This document shows positions 11,306-23,506 of a stretch of DNA of 64,000 bases, in pieces. The stretch is from Sesamum alatum (Eukaryota; Streptophyta; Magnoliopsida; Lamiales; Pedaliaceae): the NCBI GenBank assembly GCA_034509735.1, contig JACGWO010000013.1, positions 17,566,136 through 17,630,135 of the forward strand, given 5' to 3'. Position numbers and translations under genes: made by a program. Numbering within the stretch: the stretch's first letter is position 1; each line of letters starts with the position of its first letter. The notes below the pieces were generated by a model. It did no database searches and had not been told where the DNA came from. It saw nothing but the letters and a program-made list of their open reading frames with translations.

Positions 11306-14300
11306 ATGACTTCAAGAACGCTGCGTAAGAGGCTCCACCATGGAGATGTTGATGGAGGTAGGTACGGGCGTTTCGAGACTACGGAGTTCGATTCTTTGAA
11401 GGAGCCATTGCTGGGAAATCGAGATTACGATGATAATAAGCAGTCTGAGGTAAAGGGTATTTTGAAAAATGAAAACTTTAAACTTTTAATTGAGTTTTGT
11501 TTTGAATTTGGAAGTGTATGTTGGTGTGAATTATGTGTAGGAGCAATCTCTGACGGGTATATTGGAAGATGAACGAAAGGAGGAACGCCTGCACTGGCCT
11601 CTGCTTTTTTCGCATATAATTTTGCAGTGGGCGCAATGGCTAGGTGGGCTGTTACTGTTGTTTTGTTATTTATGATTTTTCTTTACAGAAAAGTCTGAGG
11701 TTTTGTGCTTTTGTAATAAAATTTGTTCTGGGTCTAGTGAGTATCATCTTGAGAGGTCGGTGAGTAGAATAATCAAATGAGATGATACTGAACTGTAACA
11801 ATATAGTTGTTTCTCCTTGTGAAGGGAATTAGCTTCTCTGCTGCCTATTCATGTTCAGATTGGGGAATACGGCTACCGATAGGCGAGTTTTGATTATTAG
11901 TTCATGTTAGGCAGGGGCTCTTGCATTTGCAAATATCGAAATACTCAAAAAACCATAATGCATTAGCTTTTTTATCCAGAGGTTATCAACTCTGCATCAT
12001 GATCCTCTGTCCATGCATCTAAATTAGAGAAGTAGCTATAATTATTTGCATATATGGGGATTTGTAGTTGGGTGCCAAATGAATTCAGAAGCTTTATTAT
12101 TTCCAGGGGAATTTCCTGTGTACAAATATTTGGTTTTTTTTAATTGACATTCTTTCTGTCCCGTTATGTTTAGTTTGGTTCTTGATTCATCCCTCATATT
12201 AGGTATATTACAAGTTAATCAGTCATTTTATCTTTTCATTCTCCAGCTAATATTGTCCTAGGATGTGGGTCCGTGATTGGACGAATTTTACCATTTACCT
12301 CGGGCACGCAAAATGGAGTAAAGGGGAATGTCCCACCTGCTTTACTAAGTTCCCTACAGGTAACCTCGAGCAACTACTTTGACATTTTCCAACAAGATAG
12401 ATTGTTGCATGTTTTATTGTATTCTTTTCCACTCCTTTGAGCTAATGAGATGAGTAATTTAGCCCATTATTCCTAAGATTTACTTATAATTCACCTTCAC
12501 ATCTGCATGAACCTTTTGGATGTTGCTTATTTGGTTCATCTGTTGTGTGTAAAGAAGAGACAATAAAAGCGCTGGAGATCTGTGCGCTCCTTGAGTGAGT
12601 GAACTGGGTGCTAGTGCTGCTTTTGTCTTACTAGTTTTCTGGTTTATTGGCTTTAAATTTTTATTTATTTAATTTTTTTGAAAAAAAACTTCTACAGGTA
12701 AAGTTTCATGCGATTGTACCATTTTGGGTCCTGAATTTTGACTTTCCAAGTAGTTTAACCAGAGGAATATCTTATTGGACACAGTCCTTTGATAACTTCT
12801 ATAGTCCTAATCATGAATGGCAAATAAAAATCTTGCTCGTAACCTAGTATGCATAACACATCTGTATGATTTGATGAATTCAATTTTATTTCACCAAGTT
12901 CACTGGGAAAATTGACCGATCGTTAAATTATTATGCTTGTGAAAGTGAAAAGGGTAATCTGGTTAGTGCAAAGAGTAACTTATAATGCTGAATTCTTGTT
13001 GGATACTTGTGAAAGTTATAAGGGACTTCCATTATACTGACAGTGCAGTTAGATTTTGGAACTCGCTTCACTGTTATCAATAGAGGATAGAATTTTTAAA
13101 GCTAGTAAATTGCTCAGACAGAATGGCCATATTACCTGTATCTGTAGCTCAATGCTTTGTGGGTCATTATTGATCTTTACTTGAATGTTTGAACTAGAGT
13201 GGTATTGGAAGACATGTTGCTGGCTTTTAACGGCTACATCTTCCACAAGGCCGACATTTACTTTTCATGTACGCCTCTGTAGCTTTTGGTTATATATAAA
13301 TGTTTACCTCTGATTCTTGAGTCGGTTTGTCAATAGGAAGCAAGGCTGCAACATCTAAAGCAGAGGTTGGCAATTCCATTTGATGGCACCTTTTTGGAGC
13401 ATCAAGTACGTAATTATTTCGTCACTCAAAATCTCTTATTTATATTTTTTTCCTTCCTATCAGTAGACTTAGGTTTCTGTTTATGCGAAGAGCAGTAGAA
13501 AGGTGATTCATATGACGGATGGTGAGGAAATAAGCAACATTATATGACTATGGGCATATTCTCAAAAGATAACTCTCCACTGTTATATGTTGAATCACTG
13601 TTTCTTTTGAGTTGTTTGAGATAGTGCCTTATTTCATCTTACTTCCTGAAACAGTGATTTACTTTTGAAACTGCCATAGAATTGAGTAAGTGTTATAAGA
13701 ATCATTCGTTCTTTTTAGTTAAATGAGATTGTAAAGATGCATCACATTTGATATTCTCATCCAAAACTTGTGGCAATTCAAGCATAACCTTCAACTATGG
13801 TTAGATGGTGAATAGAGGTATTTCATGTTGAGATTCTGATTCCAGATTAAGTTGTCCGTAAAGAGTTTTGTATGCATGTTTCCTTTAGGAGTTTTTAACT
13901 TGTCAAATCAAGTATGCCGTTAAAACTCCTTTTCTGAGCGTTTGTTCGTCATATGGATTATGCTGTTAAAACTCTATTGGCTTCAACATGAAAATTAAGT
14001 ATCTGTATCTAATTTTTATTTCTCCCATGTTGTGTAAGCCTTAAGCATTCTTGAACAGACAATCCACGATTGAGTGGAAAAATTGAAAAAACAAAACGAG
14101 AAAGGATTTTTATCATTTCAACTAGTTAATCAGACTTGTAAACTTTTTAACTTATAACTGAAATGACTTATACTTAAAAATATGTATAGATGGATATAAA
14201 AGAGAAAGCTTCGGTACATTATTGCGATAATATAAAGGTTTGGAACTATGTTTAATCATGTGCATTTTATGGCCTTTCTGTAAGTGCTAATAAATTAACT

Positions 14301-15939
14301 ATAATTGGATTTTTCTGGATGGAATCCATGTTGGAAATGCAATTCCATGTTTAAAAACTTGTCATATTGGTTTTGAGTAATGTGATCATGAGGAATTGTA
14401 TTATTACTAATAATTATGGTTTTTATATCTAAATGGTATTTTAGTTTCGGATAATTAAGTCGGATCGTATGTGAGTAGGAAGGCACTCAGATGGCACACA
14501 TGAGTTTCTCAAACTATTTGTGCTACTTTTTAAATTTAATTATTACTGTCTTGTTTTATGCTTCTCTTATTTGTTTAATAAATTGACTCTATAATGTTTT
14601 AAACATGCATGAACGTTGATATTCTGTTGGCAGGACGCACTTAGACAATTGTGGACGTTAGCTTACCCTGATAGGCCGCTCCCGTCTCTTAAATCAGAGC
14701 TTTGGAAGGAGATGGGTTGGCAGGGATGTGATCCTTCAACAGATTTCAGGTGTGTACTGACATAAGATTAGTTAATTTGGAGACGTGCGTATCAATGGAC
14801 ATTTATTTTTTGAAATTTATGAACAAATGTTTAGGGGTGGAGGATTCATATCGTTGGAGAACCTAATCTTCTTTGCCAAGACGTATCCGGTTTGTGTTCT
14901 CTTTTTTTTTTTCTTCTTTTTCCATGGCCTTTTACTAGGAAATTTTTTCATTTTATTGCTCCTCTGAACTGAAACTGCTGCGCAGATTTTAAGAATATAT
15001 GTTATCATGAACGCCGTGTTTACTTCACCATCATGCAAATCGTTTCCAACTTTGCCACGTTACACTATTTTACTGTCGTTTAGCTAATGCGTGGATTTTG
15101 CTGAACTCTGCAAGAACAAAAAGACTTGAACGCGTCGTGTAACAATTTCTAAGTTATCTTCGTAGACATTATTTTCCTCCCAATTCGATAGAGGAAATGC
15201 GAAATTTATTCAATTATCTCATTTTCTATCCTTTTTGTCACTTTGGTAGGACGCGTTTCAGAACTTATTGCACAAAAGAGATGGAGACAGATCTGAGTGG
15301 GAGTATCCATTTGCTGTTGCTGGCATCAATATTTCATTTATGCTTGTGCAAATGTTAGATCTTCATTCAGGTAAGAAACTTCCGAGGAATCCTTTTATCG
15401 TCGCGTCCAGGCAATATACGTCGAAATTACGTTTTGTTTGAAGAAAAAAGAACAAGATTCTTAGCAGATTATGACTTTCGAATTTTTTTGTTGGATTTGA
15501 AAGAGGAAAAAGAAAAGGCTAACGTAACTGCTTATGGTAATCGAAGAAAGACGAGAAGTGCAGCGACTTGTTGACATCCTTATTCAATTTGTATAGTAGC
15601 TGAAAACATTATTCTTGTGCAGGGATGCCTAACACTATGGCTGGGCACCGGTTTCTGAAATTGCTAAACGATGATGAGATGGCTTTCGACAACCTCTTCT
15701 GTGTTGCCTTCAAAATGCTGGACGCACAGTGGCTTGCCAAACGTGCTTCGTATATGGAGTTTAACGTAAGAATTTCATCTGCCATTGCCTTCTCTCTTAC
15801 CATTATCAGTAACTAAATCTACATTTCGTCTCCACAGGAGGTTCTCAAGTCTACAAGATCACAACTGGAGCGCGAGCTTGCAATGGAAGATGTATCGAGT
15901 GTGAGAGATTTACCAGCTTATAATCTGCTGAAAAGATAA
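11306..15939 (+). CDS. ELMO domain-containing protein
   Basis: Nine exons: 11306-11449, 11541-11643, 12247-12359, 13337-13405, 14634-14749, 14835-14889, 15250-15370, 15623-15765 and 15838-15939, giving 321 residues. The N-terminus (LRKRLHHGDVDG, then LKEPLLG) matches the usual plant ELMO-domain family start, which is why I chose the ATG at 11306. The ELMO/CED-12 domain spans about residues 130-300. Visible motifs include LRQLWTLAYPDRPLP, WKEMGWQGCDPSTDFRGGG, FAVAGINISFMLVQMLDL and FCVAFKMLDAQWL. The Arg in DFRGGG lies in the WQGxDPxxDFRG motif, the part of animal ELMOD proteins linked to GTPase-activating activity on Arf/Arl proteins. Plant members are poorly characterised, so a role in small-GTPase signalling is inference. 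The stop lies only 192 bases from the convergent MATE stop. Confidence 0.95.
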
Positions 15940-16131
15940 CGCGTCGTACGCAGGTGGTGTAAACGTAATTTTTTAATCAAACGAAGGAAATATTTGTAAT
16001 TACGTTAAACTTCTGAAGATATATATGTAATTTCTTTGAGATATACATTACTCCCAACTTGTAAACTTACTAGTTATGACTCTGAGGAAAAAATTCCAGT
16101 CAGTATATAGACTTCTTGGACTTCAGTTTTC
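15940..16131. other. Short convergent intergenic space
   Basis: 192 bases separate the stop codons of the ELMO gene (plus) and the MATE gene (minus). Both 3' UTRs must end here or overlap. Confidence 0.85.
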
Positions 16132-18804
16132 TCAGCTCAGGCATGATTGTAACTCCTTGTTCTCCTCCGAGGATCTCAAGTACCACCTTTTCAGGCGTGT
16201 CGACGTTTTCGATACCTGTGAGAAGACATCATTAAACAAACGTAAATCGACAGGTAAACATCCTCGTCTTCGATGTGAAAATCGTTTTCCGGTCTTTACC
16301 TCTTCATCCCAGTTTGTTCTCCATATCATGAAGCCAAGTGAAAGTGTCTGAGCCACAACTCCAGCGTTCATTCCGAGCCATATACCCTGTCAAAGTCGAT
16401 ATCGACCTCAATAGACTTGCTGCAGTCATAAATTATATATAAGTTTTTGCACAGGCATCGAGTGTGTTACCTTTACTTGAAGATGGATCACGTATCCGAG
16501 CACAGCTCCGATAGGCAGCCCGATGACATAAAAGCAAATTAAGTTGATAAACGCGACCTTCGTCTGCAGACCGGCTCCTATGGCAATACCTGGCAACAAA
16601 CAAGCCAAGAACACCAAGAATGTGAAAGAAACTAAGATCTATAAACATGCAAGGAAGAAAAGTTCAGAGATGTCTGAAGGGTTTATGATGTCTGTAAACT
16701 AAAACCTGACAGCACAGGAAAAATGCTCCCCAGCAACACCGTGAACGCAAGCAGAAGAGAGAGATCAGACACGGTCTGCACGACTTCCTCTTCGTTCGTG
16801 AACAGATATCCAAGTTTGTTGCTGAAAACCAGGCAAAGAATCCAAAAGACCAGCCCTATAGCAACTGAAGTGCTCATCAAGACTCTGATCGAAAACTTTG
16901 CAGCCTTGGCGTCTCCTCTGCCTAGCTCATTCGCGATCCTCACGCTGTTTTATGGAGACAATGCCTCGTCGTTTTTATCATGGAAATGATAAAATTGAAA
17001 ATAAGAGCGAATAAGCGTTGAAAAACTGCGTACCATGCAGCGCCCATAATGCCGAGGATGCTATTAATTATCCAACCACTGATGTTAAGGCTGAAAAATC
17101 AGTTCACCTTGAATCAGTAGAGATGTTGAGTGTGCAGGAAAACAAGAACAAGCTTTTCTTGAGGTGCTTACCAAATAGAGAAGGCAGATATGGCTACCTC
17201 TGCATTTTTCATGTATCCAGCCAGTAAGACCAGAATTGCATAGTACCATAATTCCAAGCTGTAAGCATAAGGGAGAATGTATTGCGGTGATGATTTTGGA
17301 AATTGATATAACTGATGGGAATAAAATGAACCTGATCAGGGGTTGTTTCATAATTTACCAGATCATCACGCCAGACGATATCGATAGTTTAACGACTGGC
17401 AATAAGTCCTGCACAGCAGCTACAGTGAAGCCTTTCCATGTATAGGGGCACCACCCGCCAAAGATGTACACGAATTCTCCAAGCACGACGAACCAAGAGG
17501 ATATGCATAGTGCACCCATGGCACCGGCTAGTCCAAAACCAAGAGCGTTTACGAAAAGATAAGATAACAGAATGTGGATCACGAATTGGAGAGCCGACAG
17601 CCATGCAATGATCATGTTCTTCTGCTGTGCTTGTAAATACATTTGTATCGTCAAGCTGAAAATCAAGCCATAGGCATAGGGAATGAACCACAACGAAATG
17701 TATCCAGCGGACTTGGCGATGGCTTCTTCCTCACCGAGTAGGTTAAAGATTGGCGTCGCGAATAGGAAAACAGGAAGCAGAAGAGTTAGTGTGATGAGAT
17801 CAATGAACCATGATCTTTGTAGGTAAATTCCCATCATATGGTGCTGTCTTGCCCCATATGCTTGGCCACAAAGAGTTTCCGTTGCACTTGACATTCCAAT
17901 CTGTGAAACAACACATATGCTAACAGAAGTAAGCAGAGAAGAAACAGAGCACACGTCGTTCTACTCCATTAACGGTACCTCAAGAGTGCTAAACAACAGC
18001 CAGAAGAGAAAGAAAGGGATCCCTCTTTGGACAAAATGAAAGAACATGAGCAAAAATGGGACATAATTAGCTGTTGATTTCCAGTAAAATCTGACTTCTA
18101 GGAGTCCTCTCAACAGCATTTGATCACAAACTTTGTCATACAATCACTATTTTGTGCCAGCAAATCATGTACTACTGTGCAGGCTGACCGTTTCTCGTTG
18201 GTTTCAGACGAATCGAGATGAAAATATGAGGTAATACAGATGCACATTCTGTAATATATGTGTATATTGATTCATTTGCCTATATATAGAACCAGAAATC
18301 AGTAAAGATACACAGGTTAATTTCAAAATTCTCCTTTACTTCATTAGTCTATCTGAGATTCAATATTCAAACATAACAGAGAGAAAGCCACAGCCATGAA
18401 CTGATTCTTGAACTGTATATGGATATAGCATATCCTTTACAAAGTAACGAGTACCATCAACAAAGTGTACGTATTCGGAGCATTAAAGGATACGTAAGGA
18501 TACTAAAAATAACGAACAGAAGAAACTCTTAGCAAGAAATCAAGCACGGACTTACCAGAATCCCATTGACAAATCGCACGCTCAAGGTTTGCACAAGAGC
18601 ATAACCAGCAAGGTCCAGTGAACTTATGTGTCCGATAAACGACTGCGTGATAACGATGGTTCCGAATGAAGCAACTCTGGAAATAACACTTGGCGTCGCA
18701 ACTCTCCATATCTTCTTGGATTCTTCAAGCACTCTTCCCTTCAAATCACCCTCATGTTCTGCTTTTGAGGTGAGCAGACTCTCTTGCATGCTATTCTCAT
18801 CCAT
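16132..18804 (-). CDS. MATE efflux transporter (DETOXIFICATION family), copy 1
   Basis: Eight exons on the minus strand: 18804-18556, 17900-17359, 17258-17172, 17090-17034, 16944-16706, 16589-16471, 16386-16300 and 16215-16132, giving 487 residues. A hydrophilic N-terminus of about 35 residues is followed by 12 predicted membrane spans in two six-helix halves. Family motifs are clear: SFIGHISSLDLAGYAL, ETLCGQAYGARQHHMMG, ICLELWYYAILVLLAGYMK, VRIANELGRGDAKAAKFS, VLSGIAIGAGLQTKVAFIN and WRTNWDEEV. Plant MATE proteins exchange protons or sodium for organic cations, flavonoids, alkaloids or citrate at the plasma membrane or vacuole; the substrate is not readable here. Start is the first ATG in the hydrophilic leader. 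Exons 2-7 have exactly the same lengths as in the second copy at 40435-43044 (542, 87, 57, 239, 119, 87), so these are tandem paralogues. Confidence 0.95.
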
Positions 18805-19990
18805 GGCTCTACAATCAGAAATGAAACAGTACACTTACCTACTGGTAAGGGAGTAGTACTCTATATTTATAGTTTCGTAGAATCAATTGAGAGTTAGTAC
18901 TCTTGGTTGTAAATTTCCTCTCTTTGAAATTAAAGTAGAAGGGACGGGACCCTGGAAAATTCTCCCCACCAAGGCACTGTTGATGTTAAAAAAAGAAAAT
19001 AAAAAATTGGGTTTTTATTTCCACAATGTTTCTCCTTTCAGATAATCTGGTTCTTGTTTTTTCACAATCAGGTCATCATTTTATTACCTTGACATTTTCC
19101 TTCACACGCACAAAAGTGTTGGTTTGACAGTGTGCTTCTTTGTCCCTACAAAACTATTCATGAAATGAAGAAGTAATCAAGACTGGGAGGAAGGCAAAGT
19201 TCGAATTTTGCAGCAAAACGATTCACACCACATGTGGATAAGCAACGGGAACACGAAGGAAATCCCACGACTGCAAGAAAGTCGCGGGACGCTAACTCGG
19301 CCATTGGTTGAGCAACAAGAACAAGAAGGAAATCCCAGAAAAGCTGCAGGACGAAAACTCAGCAGTTTGTTTATTTTATGTGTTATAATTTTGCACATAA
19401 AGTCGAAGATGAATGACTACGACAATCTTGATTTATATTAAGCAAACATAAGCAAAAGAGACAAGTACTAACATCCAAGAATCCATAATCAGTAATCAAG
19501 ACAGACTATTCCAAGATATGCATGGAGCAAGAGTAGGTAGAATTGTCTGCCAAAGTTACTGTCCGATTGAATAACTATCACAAATGAGATTATGACAAGA
19601 ACATATATAGTTGCAAGAATAACCGAGTATCCTGCTGCAAGAAACCTGCTGCTTTGAGCTGCTACACACACACACACACAAGGAAGAACAAACAGCTATT
19701 CCTCAATCTGGGTTGAAACCATGTATATATATACATGCAGAAACTTGAGCACAAAGAAGAGAAAGGAAGTACCAAAGAGATGGCATGGAAAACACACACA
19801 ACACACAGTGGTGATGCCTTACCTAAGTGTCAAACATGTAAGTTTCTGCACTCCAACCTGATACTATGAACGGGTGTAAGAACGGCTTTTTATTTTTAGG
19901 ATTTTGGTCGTGAAAGTTTGGCTTTTTCTGAAAGAAGAAAGTGGTGGAAATAAACATTAATTGGTTACATTTTGCCACACCATTTTCACA
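18805..19990. other. Upstream region of MATE copy 1
   Basis: Contains the MATE promoter and 5' UTR. A 62-codon minus-strand frame at 19489-19677 would encode one hydrophobic segment, but it has no family signature and starts inside a CA microsatellite (about 19663-19680). I do not call it a gene. Confidence 0.4.
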
Positions 19991-20011
19991 TATTATGTGC
20001 TTAATATATCT

Positions 20012-20490
20012 ATACTGGCACGCATTACTTCCTACACACATAATTTTTAGTAATATTTTTATTTTATTAAAGTTCATAATTTATTCTTGTATATTAAAAT
20101 TTACCATTGTCTTACACATATAAAAATTGTCTGATAATATTTTCTAATACATTAATTATTAATACATATTTTACTCAAATTAAATTTTTGTACAATAGAT
20201 GGTATATTGATCACGCTGACAATATATACATGCAACAAAAATACTAATATGTTATTTCTATTTCAATTAATAATAAACTTAAACAAAATATGAGTAACTT
20301 TAACATTTTTTTAGAAAGGAGTAAATTTAACTTTTGAATACATGTAATTGCATGAAATTAATTTTCTAAAGGAACTTGATTGAGTGGTTAATTTAACATG
20401 AGTTGGAAAGTTGAAGGGCATTTTTGTATTATAATAATTTGGTACAAAACTATCATTTGGAGTTATATTTCTTTTATAATAGTACTAGTC
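20012..20490 (-). mobile_element. Helitron left-end fragment, inverted
   Basis: The reverse complement closely follows the 5' part of the Helitron at 21118-22080. Shared segments include ATTATTATAATACAAAAATG, CCCTTCAACTTTCCAA, AAAATTAATTTCATGCAATT, and a distal AAAATTATGTGTGTAGG block. Its 5' end on the minus strand is near 20484-20490, where TACTATTATAAAAG resembles the other Helitron starts. The fragment lacks coding sequence. Confidence 0.65.
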
Positions 20491-20591
20491 AATATGACAC
20501 GTTGTCTCTGCATGCATATAACAAATAATATTTCACATTTTAAATATATTATAAATAAAAAAATGAGATTTTCTTTTTATATTGGTATAGA

Positions 20592-20885
20592 TATATACTA
20601 ATATAAAAAAGAAACACCATTTACACTCACGAATGGAGGTTAATGGCACCGCCTCACAAATTTTTTGTGATACCAAGAATTCCATTCAACTGATAAGATA
20701 ACTAACTTATTTAGATTTTCAAATTTTAAATTAACTCATAAATTAGTTTTCTTTTCTTTTCTCTTTCTTTCTTTCTTTCATTTTAAAATGTAATATTTTG
20801 GTTTAAATATTTTACTCTTATTTATAATATATTTTCAAGCGTGAAAGGTTATATTCACGCAGAAACGACACGCCATAACGGCTAG
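20592..20885 (+). mobile_element. Short non-autonomous Helitron-like element
   Basis: Begins with TATACTAATATAAAAAAG, close to the start of the larger Helitron at 21118, and ends in CTAG followed by T (20882-20886), the Helitron 3' signature. Internal sequence (CACGCAGAAACGACACGCCA just before the end) resembles the element at about 47538-47826. Both ends are approximate. Confidence 0.55.
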
Positions 20886-20887
20886 TA

Positions 20888-21111
20888 CTAGATATTAAAA
20901 AGAAAGACATTTTTCATTCACAAACGATGGTTTATGACACCACGTACTAATTTTTTGTTGTGTCAATAATACTCCTATGTTAGTTTTCTTTTATTTATTT
21001 ATTGTTTTTTTGTGAAATGCTAATGTATTGATTCATATATTTACTCTTATTTATTAAAGCATGAAAAAATATTTATTATATGCACATTGGATAACGTGCC
21101 ACGACAACTAG
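20888..21111 (+). mobile_element. Second short Helitron-like element
   Basis: A diverged sister of the preceding element: AAAAAGAAAGACA at the left, then a matching pyrimidine-rich middle, and ACGTGCCACGACAACTAG at 21094-21111, ending CTAG before T. The left boundary is uncertain. Confidence 0.5.
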
Positions 21112-21284
21112 TTATTATCTATACTAATATAAAGAAAGGGTCTTATAGACACAAAGTGGTAGTTTTTATACCCCTACACCAAATTATTATAATACAAAAA
21201 TGCCCTTCAACTTTCCAATTCATAGAATTGAATTAACTATTCAATTAAGTTCTTTTAGAAAATTAATTTCATGCAATTACATAT

Positions 21285-21712
21285 AGGGTAAATTACATCT
21301 ACCTCTTTTGAGGTTTGACATAATTACAAATACCCCCTCGTTGTTTGAAAAATTACAAATACCCCCCTGAGGTTTGAAATTTTTAACCAAAGGCCTGAAA
21401 TTGACCATTTTGCCTTTGAATTTTTTTATTAAAATTATAAAAAAATCAGCCAGGCAAATTGTATTATTGCTACTTTGTGTAAAAAACTTAAGAAACCTCT
21501 TCATGTACATTGTAGTCCAATTTTTTTTTAAAAATTAAATAAAAATAATTCTGTGCATAAGGGCATTTTGGTCAGTTCATCCATAAAATTTGATGAAAAT
21601 GGGTTATTTGTTAGACGGTTACAAACCTTAGGGGGGTATTTGTAATTTTTCAAACAATGATGGGGTATTTGTAATTATGCTAAACCTCAGGGGAGGTAGA
21701 TGTAATTTACCT
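21285..21712. mobile_element. Mutator-type foldback MITE inside the Helitron
   Basis: Long terminal inverted repeats (AGGGTAAATTACATCTACCT at left, its inverse at right) continue inward with paired blocks such as GAGGTTTGACATAATTACAA. It is flanked by perfect 9-bp duplications ATTACATAT at 21276-21284 and 21713-21721. The related Helitron copies at 24740 and 20350 (inverted) lack it and show the empty site. A 9-bp duplication plus long inverted repeats points to the Mutator superfamily. Confidence 0.88.
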
Positions 21713-22086
21713 ATTACATATACTCATAATTTAAATTTACCCCCATTTTGTTTAAGTTTATAGTTATTTGGAATAGAAATAACATATTAGTATTCGTGTT
21801 ATATGTATATATAATCATCGTTATCAATATATCATATATTGAACAAAGTTTTAATTTTGAATTTAATTTGAGTAAAATATGTATTGATAATTAATGCATT
21901 AGGAAAAGTTATCAGACAGCTTTTGTATATGAAGTTATAAAGCAATGATAAATTTTAAATTATAGGAAAAAGTTATGGGACAATAAAATAAAAGCATTAC
22001 CAAAAATTATGCACGCAGGTACTGTGTGCTATAAAAGTATTACTAAAAACTATGAGCGCAGGTACTGCGTGCCACAATTTCTAATG

Positions 22087-23506
22087 CTGTCAGTAAACTT
22101 AATCCAGGTCAATTGCAGGCATTTAATACCATCAAGCATGCGATCATGAGAAAACGGAGTGAGACATTTTTCATTGATGGCCTTAGTGGTACTGGTAAAA
22201 CATTCTTATATTGGGTGTTACTTGCAAGTTTTCGCAATGTTGGGTCCATAATAGTAGCTACTGCAACATCGGGCATTGCAGCAATCCAACTACCGGGTGG
22301 TAGAACAGCACATTCAAGACTTAAGATACCAATTAAGTTGGATCCGAGCTCTAGGTGCAATTTCAGCAAACAATCTGAAGTATGCCAGCTATTAGATCGA
22401 GCATCAGCAATCATTTGGGATGAGGCACCAATGGCAGATAGAAAGGCAATTGAAACTGTGGACCGAACTCTAAGAGAAATGTTTAGGGTTGATTTGTCGT
22501 TTGGTGGTAAGATTATGATATTAGGAGGTGATTTTCGTCAAGTTGTACCTGGTGTTGTCGGAGGCACAAGGTCACAAGCTGTAAAAGCAAGCATTGTGGA
22601 GTCATACTTATGGTCCAGTATTAAAGTTCTTCACTTGGCAGACAACATTTGAGCACATAATGATCAGAGCTTTTCTGAATTTTTGTTGTGCATTGGTAAT
22701 GGAGAAGAACCTACAATGGAAGATAACATGATAAGAATTCCAGACTCAATGGCTATACCATTTGAAGGTGAGCATTCAATTGATCATCTGATTGAATGTA
22801 CTTTTCCAAATCTAGGTTCACATACTTATGATCCTGGGTATATGATGGATATAGCGCTAATAACTCCACTGAACGAAGATGTTAACAAGTTAAATGAAAG
22901 GGTGCTTCAAGCTTTCACCGGCGAGGAAGAAGTTATATATTATTCATTTGATTCTGTGTCCGAGGATATGAATAATTTGTACTTACCAGAATTCCTGAAC
23001 TCCCTGTCTCCGGTAATCTCCCACCACACAAATTGACTCTAAAGAAGGGTGCCCCCATTATGCTTATCAGAAACATTGATCCAAAAATTGGACTTTGTAA
23101 TGGCACCAGACTAATTTGTCGCAGATTTGGTAGAAATGTAATTGATGCAGAAGTTTTGACGGGACAATTCAAGGGAACAAGAGTTTTTCTACCACGCATT
23201 CCTTTGAAGACATCAAAAGATGCAGAAATGCCTTTCGAAATGATACGAAGACAATTTCCTGTTAGATTGAGCTTTGCGCTGACAATTAATAAATCTCAAG
23301 GGCAAACAATACCAAATGTTGAAATTTATTTGTCGGACCACGTTTTCAGCCATGACCAGTTATATGTTGCTCTTTCACGAGGAGTTTCTGAAAGAACCAC
23401 TAAAGTATTGGTTACAAAAGGAAAAATAAATGGGATTGAAGGGATCTCCACAAGAAATGTGGTTTTTCACGAAATTTTTGGAAGGTTGCGAAGTAATCGT
23501 AACTGA
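22087..23506 (+). pseudogene. Helitron PIF1-like helicase, broken
   Basis: Homology to the helicase part of plant Helitron RepHel proteins. Walker A is GLSGTGKT, Walker B IWDEAPMA, then GGDFRQVVPGVVGG, GAPIMLIRNIDPKIGLCNGT, the motif LTINKSQGQT, and YVALSRG near the C-terminus. Two lesions are visible: an in-frame TGA at 22650-22652, where the family normally has Arg after LADNI or LxxNM, and a one-base frame change near 23009-23012. The N-terminal Rep domain is missing. The helicase would have unwound DNA for rolling-circle transposition; it cannot be made intact here. Confidence 0.9.

Noticed and set aside
19489..19677. Small hydrophobic minus-strand peptide
   Set aside because: Starts in a CA microsatellite, single membrane-like segment, no family; chance frames of this kind are common in AT-rich DNA.
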